Assembly (NCBI GenBank): GCA_021292105.1
Contig: CM037874.1
Span: 39,720,404 to 39,784,403 of the forward strand
Reading direction: 5' to 3'
Length of the DNA stretch: 64,000 nt
Origin: Anadara kagoshimensis
Lineage: Eukaryota; Mollusca; Bivalvia; Arcoida; Arcidae
The position numbers were made by a program, and so were the translations under genes. Each line of letters starts with the position of its first letter. The stretch's first letter is position 1. Positions 37,774-49,094 of the stretch are shown here, one piece after another. The notes under the pieces were generated by a model. That model had not been told where the DNA came from. It did not search any database and worked only from the letters and a program-made list of their open reading frames with translations.

Positions 37774-38128
37774 TTTCTCTCTCATGAGCAGGTCAGGTGA
37801 GGTAAAATGTTATTTATTATATGCTGATCTGTGTACCTCTCCCTCTCTCTCTCATGAGCAGGTCAGGTGAGATAAAATGTTATTTATTATTTGCTGATCT
37901 GTGCACCTCTTCCTCTCTCTCTCATGAGCAAGTCTGGTGAGGTAAAATGTTATTTATTAAATGCTGATATGTGCACCTCTCCTCTCTCTCTCACTCATGA
38001 GCAGGTCGGTTGAGGTAAAATGTTATTTATTATATGCTGATCTGTGCACCTCTCTCTCTCTCTCTCTCTTATGAGCAGGTCAGGTGAGATAAAATGTTAT
38101 TTATTATATGCTGATCTGTGCACCTCTG

Positions 38129-38173
<45 letters not shown>

Positions 38174-38685
38174 GAGCAGGTCAGGTGAGGTAAAATGTTA
38201 TTTATTATATGCTGATCTGTGCACCTCTCCCTCTCTCTCATGAGCAGGTCAGGTGAGGTAAAATGTTACTGTAAAACACTTTATTTTTGCGGCATGATTT
38301 TTTTCGTGATATTTGTATCAATGTCATTTCAAGGCGTGAAATTTTCGCGATATATTGTTGTGAGCCTGATCCCATCGTGATCCCCTCATGTAAAAGTCCA
38401 TTCATATTTATTCGATCAAATTTATTTTTGCGCATAATATTTTCGTGATTATTTATGAACTCGGGAATTACACGAAAAATAACATGCACACGAAAATTTC
38501 ATGTTTTACAGTATTTATTATATGCTGACCTGTGCACCTCTCCCTCTCTCTCTTTCTCTAATGAGCAGGTCAGCTGAGGTAAAATGTTATTTATTATATG
38601 CTGATCTGTGCACCTCTCTCTCTCTCTCTCTCATGAGCAGGTCAGGTGAGGTAAAATGTTATTTATTATATGCTGATCTGTGCAC

Positions 38686-38732
<47 letters not shown>

Positions 38733-39242
38733 GAGCAAGTCAGGTGAGGTGTATGTTATTTATTATATGCTGATCTATTCACCTCTCTCTCTCTCTCATG
38801 AGCAGGTCACGTGAGGTAAAATGTTATTTATTATATGCTGATCTGTTCACCTCTCTCTCATGAGCAGGTCAGTTGAGGTAAAATGTTATTCATTATATGC
38901 TGAACTGTTCACCTCTCTGTCTCTCTCTCATGAGCAAATCAGATGAGGTTTATGTTATTTATTATATGCTGATCTGTGAACCTCTCTCTCTCTCTCTCTC
39001 AGTCTCTCTCTCTCTCAAGAGCAGGTCAGGTGAGGTTTATGTTATTTATTATATGCTGATCTGTGCACCTCTCTCTCTCTCTTTCTCATCTTTCTCTCTC
39101 TCTCATGAGCAGGTCAGGAGATAAAATGTTATTTATTATATATGCTGATCTGTGTACCCCCTCTCTCTCTCTCTCATGTCTCTCTCTCTTATTAGCAGTC
39201 AGGTGAGGAAAAATGTTACTTATTATATATGCTGATCTTTGC

Positions 39243-39281
<39 letters not shown>

Positions 39282-39370
39282 GTCTCTTTCTCTCTCAAGA
39301 GCAGGTCAGGTGAGTTTATGTTATTTATTATATGCTGATCTGTGCACCTCTCTCTCTCTCTCTCTTTCTC

Positions 39371-39401
<31 letters not shown>

Positions 39402-39684
39402 ATGAGCAGGTCAGGTGAGGTAAAATGTTATTTATTATATATGCTGATCTGTGCACCTCTCTCTCTCTCTCTCTCTTTCTCATGTCTCCCCCTCTCTCTC
39501 TCTCATGAGCAGGTCAGGTGAGGTAAAATGTTATTTATTATATATGCTGATCTGTGCACCTCTCTCTCTCTCTTTCTCATGTCTCTCTCTCTCTCTCTCC
39601 TCTCTCTCTTCTCTCTCTCTCTCTCTCATGAGCAGGTCAGGTGAGGTAAAATGTTATTTATTATATATGCTGATTTTTGCAGCT

Positions 39685-39715
<31 letters not shown>

Positions 39716-40467
39716 ATGTCTCTCTCTCTCATGAGCAGGTCTGGTGAGGTAAAATGTTATTTATTATATATGCTGATCTGAGTACCTCTCTCTCTCTATC
39801 TCTCATGTCTCTCTCTCTCTCATGAGCAGGTCAGGTGAGGTAGAATGTTATTTATTATATATGCTGATCTGTGCACCTTTCTCTCCTTCTCTCATGAGCA
39901 AGGTCAGGTGAGTTAAAATGTTATTTATTATATGCTGATCTGTTCACCTCTCTCTCATGAGCAGGTCAGTTGAGGTAAAATGTTATTCATTATATGCTGA
40001 ACTGTTCACCTCTCTGTCTCTCTCTCATGAGCAAATCAGATGAGGTTTATGTTATTTATTATATGCTGATCTGTGAACCTCTCTCTCTCTCTCTCTCATG
40101 TCTCTCTCTCTCTCAAGAGCAGGTCAGGTGAGGTTTATGTTATTTATTATATGCTGATCTGTGCACCTCTCTCTCTCTCTTTCTCATCTTTCTCTCTCTC
40201 TCATGAGCAGGTCAGGTGAGATAAAATGTTATTTATTATATATGCTGATCTGTGTACCCCCCTCTCTCTCTCTCTCATGTCTCTCTCTCTTATTAGCAGG
40301 TCAGGTGAGGAAAAATGTTACTTATTATATATGCTGATCTTTGCACCTCTCTCTCTCTCTCTCTCTCTCTCTCATGTCTCTTTCTCTCTCAAGAGCAGGT
40401 CAGGTGAGGTTTATGTTATTTATTATATGCTGATCTGTGCACCTCTCTCTCTCTCTCTCTCTTTCTC

Positions 40468-40498
<31 letters not shown>

Positions 40499-40680
40499 AT
40501 GAGCAGGTCAGGTGAGGTAAAATGTTATTTATTATATATGCTGATCTGTGCACCTCTCTCTCTCTCTCTCTCTTTCTCATGTCTCCCCCTCTCTCTCTCT
40601 CTCATGAGCAGGTCAGGTGAGGTAAAATGTTATTTATTATATATGCTGATCTGTGCACCTCTCTCTCTCTCTTTCTCATG

Positions 40681-40729
<49 letters not shown>

Positions 40730-40784
40730 GAGCAGGTCAGGTGAGGTAAAATGTTATTTATTATATATGCTGATTTTTGCAGCT

Positions 40785-40817
<33 letters not shown>

Positions 40818-41060
40818 ATGTCTCTCTCTCTCATGAGCAGGTCTGTGAGGTAAAATGTTATTTATTATATATGCTGATCTGAGTACCTCTCTCTCTCTAT
40901 CTCTCATGTCTCTCTCTCTCTCATGAGCAGGTCAGGTGAGGTAGAATGTTATTTATTATATATGCTGATCTGTGCACCTTTCTCTCCTTCTCTCATGAGC
41001 AAGGTCAGGTGAGTTAAAATGTTATTTATTATATATGCGGGTCTGTGCACCTCTTTCTCT
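37345..41060 (+). repeat. CT-rich minisatellite, unit 70-110 bp, with 1.1-kb higher-order duplication
   Basis: The unit consists of a (CT)n run, CATGAGCAGGTCAGGTGAGG, TAAAATGTTATTTATTATAT and GCTGATCTGTGCACCT. About 40 copies. From about 38840 to 39935 and from 39945 to 41035 the order of unit variants is the same (for example GCAAATCAGATGAGG at 38933 and 40032; GAGCAAGGTCAGGTGAG at 39896 and 40998), an offset of about 1,100 bp. A MITE is inserted at 38269-38511. Confidence 0.92.
38269..38511. mobile_element. 243-bp TA-flanked MITE inside the CT array
   Basis: CTGTAAAACACTTTATTTTT at the left and CATGTTTTACAG at the right are inverted. The array sequence AAATGT-TA-TTTATT is split with duplication of TA (38267-38268, 38512-38513). 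The interior has TTTTTCGTGATATTTG and GCGAAATTTTCGCG-like motifs. Its presence in a single unit dates it after the array expansion. Confidence 0.88.
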
Positions 41061-41064
41061 CATC

Positions 41065-43810
41065 ATGCTCATGTTTTATCCCTCCTTGCTATCTTTATTC
41101 AGCAATCTATACTATAGTTACCTTTTGAGGAACATAGTTAACATTGATAAATTGAAATATTGTCCAAATTCTCCAATTCAATTTCAGTATGGTCCAATAA
41201 GTTTCCTTTATTCTAATTATTGCCGCCTCATGTCCATGGCCCTGTGAATTATATAAAAATTGATAAAGACTAAAAATAGGATTCAAATAGTTAACATTCA
41301 GGGGTTGAACATTTTTTTCAGATGAGTTAAAGCCCATGACTTTTAGATAAAGAAAATCAAAACCCCACAATTATTTTTTTATTAAGTTCAGAGTTAACGG
41401 CAAAATCAAGAAGACACAAATCAATATTAGTCTGGGAGCAGCTTGCAGAACCCAAAAATGTAGTCTGCACAAAGTTTCTTTGTTGATAATATATGTTTAG
41501 GATGTACTTAATCATAATCCGAGTGATGCCACCTTGGCACAAGTGGGGAAGCTGAAAAATCCAAGATGGCGGCCAATATGGCTGACAAATCTAGGCTATC
41601 TCGTATATATAGTTATAATTGCCACATCAAGTAAATTAAAGAGTCTTTTTATAGGTTTTAGGGGTCAAAAAAGTTGTTTTTGCTGTTTACATTCACACAG
41701 AGTGGATATCTGAACCATTTTTGACATATTGTAGACGATTTATTGTTGAAATTGGGACTTTGCGCGAAAAATGTTCTTCTTAATGACATACATGATTTAT
41801 ACAGTTTGACGATGGTCAAATGTCATCTATCTGAAACATTTGGTTGTTCAAGTTCCGGGAAAGACTTGACTAGTGTTGCTTCTGATCGCATAAAAAATGG
41901 ATCAAATAAGTGATGATACGATACCATTCATGAAGCTTTGGAGAGACAACTTATAAATAGTGAATCCTTATGTAATTAAAGTATAGAGATTGTTTGTTAT
42001 CTTCTACTTCAAATTACCACATCGTCATTTGGAAAGCATTGAAGGATGGACAACATAAGTATGCCAAGATCTAGTCCAAAATGAGTGGTAATCTTTGAAA
42101 GGCCATACATCCTACATTTCATTTGGAGTCTGTATTTTATCATGTGGATTGTTGGCAAAGAAAATTGCTGTTGTCTTTTGTAAGGACATTTTTGGTTCTA
42201 CCATCGTCAGTCTTAGCACGTATCTTTCTATTTCGAAAAGCAATGGAGAAAAGAAGTGGAAGAAGATGATATATCTAGATAGGTTGTTGCTAAGAGGATC
42301 ATCACAGAATGTATCAAAGAAAAGATCAAAGAAAGTTAGAGTAAAGATAACTAAAACTCTGTACATTGAAGTTGGATCTTGCTACAGAAGAATTCATCTT
42401 TACACGATTTAGTTTGTTATTTAATTTGACAAACTTCCCTACACTCTCCATGCCTTGCGAATTGGCAAAATAGTCACTAGCAGTCATCTGATTAATAGGT
42501 TTCCAAGTAAGGTAAACAAAAAAACAAAAAATGTAGACTTTCCAATCGTCTGTTGCAGTAACTACAGGGGAAACTGCAATAGCTATTAACAATTCTTGTG
42601 ACGGACTGATACAGGCTTTGGCAGATAACTCTGATGCCAACATTTCATCACAAATGGGCTAAAATACAAAAGTCAGCAGCTTTATTACACGATTGGCAAG
42701 GGAACAGATTCAATAACATTAGTAATCAATATAAACAAACATACTAATTTATGACCGAATTACAATCCAGAAACAAAGTAAAACATTAGAACTGACAAGT
42801 TAGGTTAGACACATGAACTTCCACCAGGGAAGCAAGGCTGGGTGGTCCGGAAGGGTATGCACCTTTTGTTCAGCTAGCTACACCTGCTACGTGTGTAATC
42901 AAAATTTTGTGAAAGGAACATAGAACTATGGGAAGTCAAATATAACCAGGACAATCCTGGATACAGAGACATCAAACTTATCAACAATAGTGTGATGACA
43001 ACCATAAAACTTTTTGAGGGTCTTGATAAGCCTAGGCTTAAATATCCCTGGGTCAACAATTTATGTGCAAGCAGCCTGCTTCGTTGAACAAAGTCCCCAT
43101 AGTGGGAACTCTACCATAGTAGCGTATTAATTGGGAAACAAATACCCCATAACCTGGAGAAGCAGATATATTGCTGCATAGAAAAAAAAGTCGACAATAG
43201 AAAAATTGAAGTCATCACGTTTGTCATAAAGGCTTTCGTGTGCATCATAATTCAGGTATAAGTCTAAATATGAAACAGAACTTGAGGAATCAGTTGTATC
43301 ATTTATTTTAAGCTCACTAGGATAGATAGTCTTTCCATGTAGTCTCCAGATTTAGGATTGTGTAGAAACAGAACACTCATCTATATATCTGTATGTGGAG
43401 TTGAATGATTTGGCGAGTCTTCTCTCCAGATTTAACAAGGTTCAGCATAAATTCTTCTTCATAAGAATAAAGAAACAAATCAGCAAGCAGTAACAACTAT
43501 CACGTACACACCTCTTATAGACATGACTGCTATGTAAGGAGCTCAGATGTTAAATGAATGTAGAAAGCCTTTATTGCATTTACAGCTAATCAACAGTTAA
43601 GGTGCTAACCCTTCAGTAGCACCCAGCCTCACTTCCCTGGTGGAAGTTCACTCATTTAATTCGCCAGTTTTCAATTTGCTTTTGCAATGTGATTGGACAT
43701 TGATTGATGTGTTTATTTTTTATTATTTCGAGTTTATATTAAATGTCATGGATGAAATGCAGTATTGTGTAAAATTGTTGTTGATGTTATAGACTATATA
43801 ACCATCTTAT
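41065..43810. other. Mostly unannotated; two dispersed-repeat copies
   Basis: Reverse and forward copies of the repeat described at 35320-36060 lie at 42790-42890 and 43600-43725. Open frames at 42095-42412 (+) and 42326-42643 (-) show no family features and overlap on opposite strands, so I do not call them genes. The sequence CCAAGATGGCGGCCAATATGG near 41562 is a common molluscan low-copy motif. Confidence 0.45.
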
Positions 43811-43814
43811 TATA

Positions 43815-44460
43815 AGAGATGAGGTCAGGTAAAACAGGACAGTAAAGCAGTGGTCGTTCCGTCTGAGGGCAGGTCAAAGAGGGCGGTAAAACTGTGGCTG
43901 TTCTGTATGAGGGCAGGTCAAAGCAGGACGATAAAACTGTGGCTGTTCTGTTTGAGGGCAGATCAAAGCAGGACGGTAAAACTGTGGTTGTTCTGTATGA
44001 GGGCAGATCAAAGCAGGACGATAAAACTGTGGCTGTTCTGTATGAGGGCAGATCAAAGCAGGACGATAAAACTGTGGCTGTTCTGTTTGAGGGCAGATCA
44101 AACAGGACGATAAAACTGTGGCTATTCTGTATGAGGGCAGATCAAAACAGGACGATAAAACTGTGGCTATTCTGTATGAGGGCAGATCAAAACAGGACGA
44201 TAAAACTGTGGCTTTTCTGTCTGAGGGCAGATCAAAGCAGGGCGGTAAAACTGTGGCTGTTCTGTCTGAGGGCAGATCAAAACAGGACAGCAAAACTGTG
44301 GCTGTTCTGTGTGAGGGCATATTAAAACAGGGCGGTAAAACTGTGGCTGTTTTCTTTGAGGGCATATCAAAACAGGACAGTATAAAACTGTGGCTGTTCT
44401 CTTTGAGGGCAAATCAAAACAGGATGATAAAACTGTGGCTGTTCTGTTTTATCAAACCAG
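43815..44460 (+). repeat. 45-bp minisatellite, about 14 copies, open in frame
   Basis: Unit GAGGGCAGATCAAAGCAGGA then CGATAAAACTGTGGCTGTTC and TGTAT. The length is a multiple of three, so plus-strand frames read EGRSKQDDKTVAVLY repeats; single-base deletions (for example near 44101) shift the frame. The array ends just before the assembly gap. A minisatellite is the simplest reading; a repetitive coding exon cannot be excluded. Confidence 0.9.
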
Positions 44461-44497
44461 TGTTGATTATAAGGTTTTCATTTTTATCACAGAAGGA

Positions 44498-45497
44498 NNN
44501 NNNNNNNNNNNNNNNNNNNNNNNNNNNNNNNNNNNNNNNNNNNNNNNNNNNNNNNNNNNNNNNNNNNNNNNNNNNNNNNNNNNNNNNNNNNNNNNNNNNN
44601 NNNNNNNNNNNNNNNNNNNNNNNNNNNNNNNNNNNNNNNNNNNNNNNNNNNNNNNNNNNNNNNNNNNNNNNNNNNNNNNNNNNNNNNNNNNNNNNNNNNN
44701 NNNNNNNNNNNNNNNNNNNNNNNNNNNNNNNNNNNNNNNNNNNNNNNNNNNNNNNNNNNNNNNNNNNNNNNNNNNNNNNNNNNNNNNNNNNNNNNNNNNN
44801 NNNNNNNNNNNNNNNNNNNNNNNNNNNNNNNNNNNNNNNNNNNNNNNNNNNNNNNNNNNNNNNNNNNNNNNNNNNNNNNNNNNNNNNNNNNNNNNNNNNN
44901 NNNNNNNNNNNNNNNNNNNNNNNNNNNNNNNNNNNNNNNNNNNNNNNNNNNNNNNNNNNNNNNNNNNNNNNNNNNNNNNNNNNNNNNNNNNNNNNNNNNN
45001 NNNNNNNNNNNNNNNNNNNNNNNNNNNNNNNNNNNNNNNNNNNNNNNNNNNNNNNNNNNNNNNNNNNNNNNNNNNNNNNNNNNNNNNNNNNNNNNNNNNN
45101 NNNNNNNNNNNNNNNNNNNNNNNNNNNNNNNNNNNNNNNNNNNNNNNNNNNNNNNNNNNNNNNNNNNNNNNNNNNNNNNNNNNNNNNNNNNNNNNNNNNN
45201 NNNNNNNNNNNNNNNNNNNNNNNNNNNNNNNNNNNNNNNNNNNNNNNNNNNNNNNNNNNNNNNNNNNNNNNNNNNNNNNNNNNNNNNNNNNNNNNNNNNN
45301 NNNNNNNNNNNNNNNNNNNNNNNNNNNNNNNNNNNNNNNNNNNNNNNNNNNNNNNNNNNNNNNNNNNNNNNNNNNNNNNNNNNNNNNNNNNNNNNNNNNN
45401 NNNNNNNNNNNNNNNNNNNNNNNNNNNNNNNNNNNNNNNNNNNNNNNNNNNNNNNNNNNNNNNNNNNNNNNNNNNNNNNNNNNNNNNNNNNNNNNNN
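44498..45497. other. Assembly gap (exactly 1,000 N)
   Basis: All bases are N. The round length suggests a placeholder, so the true size is unknown. The left end of the Polinton element may be hidden here. Confidence 0.99.
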
Positions 45498-45794
45498 TTG
45501 TTATTTTTACTTCTAACATGTTCATGCATTCATGAATAGAATCCCATCACAGCTTAACAAGTACTAGGTTCGAATCCTATTTTTCACAATCGTGTCTATT
45601 TCTTACACAAAAATACCTTGTCAATAGAGAGAACAAATGATTTGTACATATAGTTCGATCCGACCACAATTTCTAGAGTAGATAAAAATAACAAACGTAA
45701 AAAGTAAACTAAAACTATTTTTATTCATTTTTTTTTTGATTTTTTTTAATACATTACATATAATAATATATACAGTAGTATTTACAAGGTACAT

Positions 45795-46240
45795 CTATGA
45801 AAAACGTGAAATCACTGAAAATACAAATTGATCATTGAGATCTTTGTCTTCAGTGAAAATATCGATAATGTTATTTACATGTCTAGTTTTACACAATGCA
45901 TAAAATAAACAATAATGCCACACACACTACTATAATGGCTCTGTAGAACTTTATCATTATAAAGTATATAGCGACCATTTCTGTTTAAGAATTGCATAAA
46001 GTTCATACTATAATACCGGGCGGATGTCCGAAACTATCAAAAAACTCTGCTGTTCCGTCACTATTAAAACCAAAGAAAACCCAGTGGCTACCATATTCTT
46101 CAATAGGGTCTGTATTACAAATGTATGCAGATGGATAACTATTTACAGTTTTTGGTAAAGTGTTCTCTGCATAGACACCCTGAATATAGAGTTCAACAAC
46201 AATCACAATGTATAGCACAATCTAACTGTATGGTATCCAT
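45795..46240 (-). pseudogene. Adenain-type cysteine protease (PRO), frame-broken
   Basis: Maturation protease of the adenovirus/Polinton family (C5-like), which cleaves capsid precursors. One open piece (46003-46218) contains SYPSAYICNTDP and GSHWV, with the catalytic His, and EFFDSFGHPP, with the catalytic Asp. Further pieces in the other two frames contain SSVCG with the nucleophile Cys (about 45920-45935) and the C-terminal ITEDKD-like end, stopping at 45795. Frame changes are visible near 46018, 45916 and probably 46205, each looking like loss of one base. The likely ATG is at 46238-46240, 13 bp after the major capsid stop. All three catalytic residues are still readable, so the breaks are either recent decay or consensus errors. 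About 148 codons. Confidence 0.82.
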
Positions 46241-46253
46241 ATTTAATTTACAG

Positions 46254-47533
46254 TTATGGTACGTGACTTGTCAATCTGGATAATTTGTGAAATTCAGCAT
46301 AAGCAATGCAAGTATAGTTCGTAGTCAATGCACTTGAAAAATTGACTTCTAATCTCAAGTTCCCGTTCTTCATCAAAGACAAACTGTCCTCATCGAATGG
46401 TGTTTCTAAAGTGAACAAATAAATGGCATGGCCGTCAGTAAATTTTTCTTTGTTGTATAGTCCTATTATCTGTCCATTTTCCACTACCATCAAATAAATT
46501 AGCATATGCCTGAATATATTGTTCGAACCATATGCTAATTTCAATGGTGCCATTGGAATACTAACTCCATCAACTAAAGTGCTATCTCGCTCACCCCTGC
46601 ATCTTCGAAACGAAAGGGATTTCTTATCCAATCTCCCGTATAACCACTGCTGTTGACGAAAGCAATAGCGACTTTCAAAGGCAAATGATTTTGAAAAATG
46701 GCATCCCAATGAAAACTCGTCTGTCCGTATTTACATTTGCTACTCGACATTCTGTTCTTCTATAAGGATATAACGCTGAAATGTTTTCAATTTCTTTTTC
46801 TTGAGCTATGAACACTGCAGGATTCAAGCTTATTTTACAAACACGGAAATAGATATCTACTATCTCAAACTTAAAATCCGGTTTCGCTTCTGACGATTTT
46901 AAATAGAAAATAGGACGATTTCTGTACAGTTTAACAGAAATGTCTACATTGTTAATCAAATAACGATCCGTCTGAAAACAGTCTTGCAAGATAGGACCGG
47001 TCATTTCAAATACTTTGCTGCCTTTAGTTTCTGCAAAACGTGCTGTCATTCCTGGATTACTACCTCCTACGGGGTCCGTGTCGAAGACATTGGTTTCTTC
47101 ATAGAATAGCCCCATTTGTTGAAATGATTTAATCTTTTCCGTACTACTGTTCAACAGTGTCTGTAGATAAGCCTTATATCCAAAATTACCGTCCGAGCTG
47201 GTTATAAGTTTCCCGTTATATCTCACATCAATTTGATCGAACAGGGTCTGATGAAGAAAATTAATTGGACCTACTTCCTTTGCGGCATCTATTGTCGTAC
47301 CATCACCAGCAACGATTTTGCCTTTGATATATAGCGTGATCTTTGAAGATCGATATACTACCTTGGTTAGAAATGTTAAATTCGATGGGAGATCCATCAG
47401 AAATTTGTGATACTGGACGGCAATCGACAAAATAACTTTTTTCTACTGCACTTTGTACTGGCGGTAACGTAAATAAATTTAACTGCTTTGGTATGCCTTC
47501 CGATTTATGTACATTATGTGGCCAGAACGCCAT
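46254..47533 (-). pseudogene. Major capsid protein (double jelly-roll), frame-broken
   Basis: Starts at ATG 47531-47533, only 2 bp after the stop of the upstream basic protein. The N-terminal piece has NLFTLPPVQSAVEKSY and VSQISDGSPIEFNIS. The middle piece (from about 47340 to 46690) has LYIKGKIVAGDGTTIDAAKE, GPINFLHQTLFDQIDVRYNG, DRYLINNVDISVKLYRNRP and LNPAVFIAQEKEIE. The last piece has GNLRLEVNFSSALTTNYTCI. These are the conserved blocks of the Polinton hexon-like major capsid protein. Total length is about 426 codons, normal for the family. Frame changes lie near 47350, 46690 and at three or more places between 46690 and 46430, all apparently small indels. The capsid gene indicates a virion-forming ancestor. 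Confidence 0.85.
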
Positions 47534-47535
47534 AT

Positions 47536-47960
47536 TTACTCGTCAAAGATATCGTTTGCTCGCTTCGTCTTTGATCCTTTATTGTTTTTCTTTTTTGTAC
47601 TGGAAACTCTCTTAGATGTTGACCGTTTAGCTTTCTTCTGTGGACTGACTGAGCTACTTCTTGATCGCCTTTTTATAGGCATTCGGGAAAACAGCTGCTG
47701 TTCTTGTTTTAAGTAACTTTTTGCTTGTTCTAAATTAGCTGCAAAGGCGAAACCATTTTAACTACAGGTTGTAGTGTTGTTTTTTTATCGTCATCTTTCA
47801 CGTGATGGTCTATAGGTATCATATAAGTCCCGCGACTGAAATTGCCAATGCCTCTTCCTTTTTGGCCTCGACCATACTGATAGGAATCTACTTTTCCAGA
47901 ATTCAATTTTCTAAAAAACTTGATCCATTTATTAGTATCTGGTACATATAATTCTGCCAT
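47536..47960 (-). pseudogene. Basic virion protein, core-like, one frame break
   Basis: Starts MAELYVPDTNKWIKFFRKL, a conserved opening of a small Polinton protein that is located beside the capsid genes. After a frame change near 47750 the second half is rich in Lys, Arg and Ser (KRRSRSSSVSPQKKAKRSTS) and ends NDIFDE, then TAA at 47536-47538. The basic tail suggests DNA binding, by analogy with adenovirus core proteins; this is inference. About 140 codons. Spacing of 2 bp to both neighbours shows polycistron-like packing. Confidence 0.6.
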
Positions 47961-47962
47961 AC

Positions 47963-48387
47963 TTAAATGAAAAAAGGATATCTTCTTATATGAAGTGTTA
48001 AGCTCACTTTACCTCCTATGAGTGTAGATAAATGTCCTTGTTTATCCTTTATATAGATTTCTATGTCTTGCCAAGTAGACGTCGTCAACGGTAAATAAAA
48101 CGGTGCGGTGAACACTGTACTTATATCTTTATCCTTTTCTACTACAATTCTTCTTAAGAGTTGTTCTTTTTTACCAGCCAATAACGTTTCACCACAAATG
48201 TTGGTGCATATATAAATTTCTCCTGAAGATGTTACATTAGTACAATGCACTTCACATAAACCAACATACCATTGTCCTTTAAAATCCAATCTCGTATCTA
48301 ACACTACACGAAAAGCAGCTACAGTATTTTGTGGAAAGTATGCTTAGAATCTTCACTATCTATAAGAATATAACAATCATTCTTCAT
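47963..48387 (-). pseudogene. Minor capsid (penton-type) protein, one frame break
   Basis: The ATG at 48385-48387 overlaps the stop of the upstream small protein (ATGA). After a frame break near 48343 the open piece includes RLDFKGQWYVGLCEVHC and FTAPFYLPLTTSTWQDIEIY, followed by IGGKVSLTLHIRRYPFFI. The pattern 'W.VGL.E', a Pro/Tyr-rich strand and 'GKV...LH.RR' is that of the Polinton minor capsid protein with a single jelly-roll fold, believed to form pentons. About 141 codons, somewhat short. Confidence 0.65.
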
Positions 48388-48700
48388 AATAATCCAAGAT
48401 ATTCAAGTGCTGGACGGATGAATATGGGTAAAATGTTATTGTAGCGCAACAAAGTTTGTTTCTTTTTGTTGGTTGAGACCTGGTTGCTAGTCAAAGTACG
48501 CAACACCCTTTTGTAACGTCTTAGTTTTTTCTTATAAGATGCACTTATAGGTATTTCTCCTGTCAACACTTTATGTGCAACTTGAATATAGCAAACATTT
48601 GACCATCTGAAATATAGTTTAGTATACCCTTTCTCTGTTGAGGATTACCAAGATAGAGTAAATTTAAAAAACTTGCATGTTGACGGATCTGGTAACTCAT
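48384..48700 (-). pseudogene. Small Polinton protein X, copy 1, one frame break
   Basis: ATG at 48698-48700. The N-terminal piece reads MSYQIRQHASFLNLLYLGNP and QQRKGILNYISDGQMFAIFK. After a frame break near 48580 it continues LTGEIPISASYKKKLRRYKR and ends NNILPIFIRPALEYLGLL. The layout is a helical start, a KK(L/Y)RRYK-type basic middle and a hydrophobic end. It is homologous along its length to the intact + strand gene at 51033-51353, and both are 106 codons. The family resembles the small basic protein common next to Polinton capsid genes (possibly like adenovirus pX/pVI); function unknown. Preceded by the CAGCTG array at 48750-49080. Confidence 0.65.
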
Positions 48701-48749
48701 TGTGCAAATGATGATATTATTAAAATAATGTATATTTATTTATATAAAA

Positions 48750-49080
48750 AAACAGCTGTTCTTCTCTATTTTACTTTAACTTACATATAATTTTCAGAAG
48801 AACAACAGCTGTTCTCCTCTATTTTACTTTAACTTACATAATTTTCAGAAAAACAACAGCTGTTCTCCTCTTTTTACTTTAACTTACATAATTTTCAGAA
48901 AAACAACAGCTGTTCTCTCTATTTTACTTTAACTTACAAATAATTTTCAGAAAAACAACAGCTGTTCTTCTCTATTTTACATTAACTTACATATAATTTT
49001 CAGAAGAACAACAGCTGTTCTCCTCTTTTTTACTTTAACTTACATATAAATTTCAGAAAAAACAGCTGTTCTTTTACTTA
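48750..49080 (+). repeat. Tandem repeat of about 57 bp with AACAGCTGTT palindrome, six to seven copies
   Basis: The unit consists of AACAGCTGTTCTTCTCTATT, TTACTTTAACTTACATATAA and TTTTCAGAAGAAC. Each unit contains the 10-bp palindrome AACAGCTGTT, an E-box-type core. It lies directly upstream of the minus-strand structural gene cluster, between its first start (48700) and the end of the integrase (49095). Related single motifs occur at 50240-50262 and 50983-50995, each upstream of an element gene. A regulatory array is plausible; not proven. Confidence 0.85.
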
Positions 49081-49094
49081 CATGTTTTAATGTC

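Noticed and set aside
42095..42643. 105-codon ORFs on both strands
   Set aside because: They overlap on opposite strands, lack recognisable domains or splice context, and have non-coding-like composition.
44118..45539. ORFs across the gap on both strands
   Set aside because: They consist of N; no sequence supports them.
45548..45595. tRNA-like T-arm with TAGGTTCGAATCCTA next to the gap
   Set aside because: Only a B-box-like hairpin is present, with no A box, anticodon arm or acceptor pairing visible; the upstream part is in the gap.
47507..47716. Plus-strand ORF over the capsid start
   Set aside because: Shadow of the basic Lys/Arg-rich minus-strand tail and of the major capsid start.
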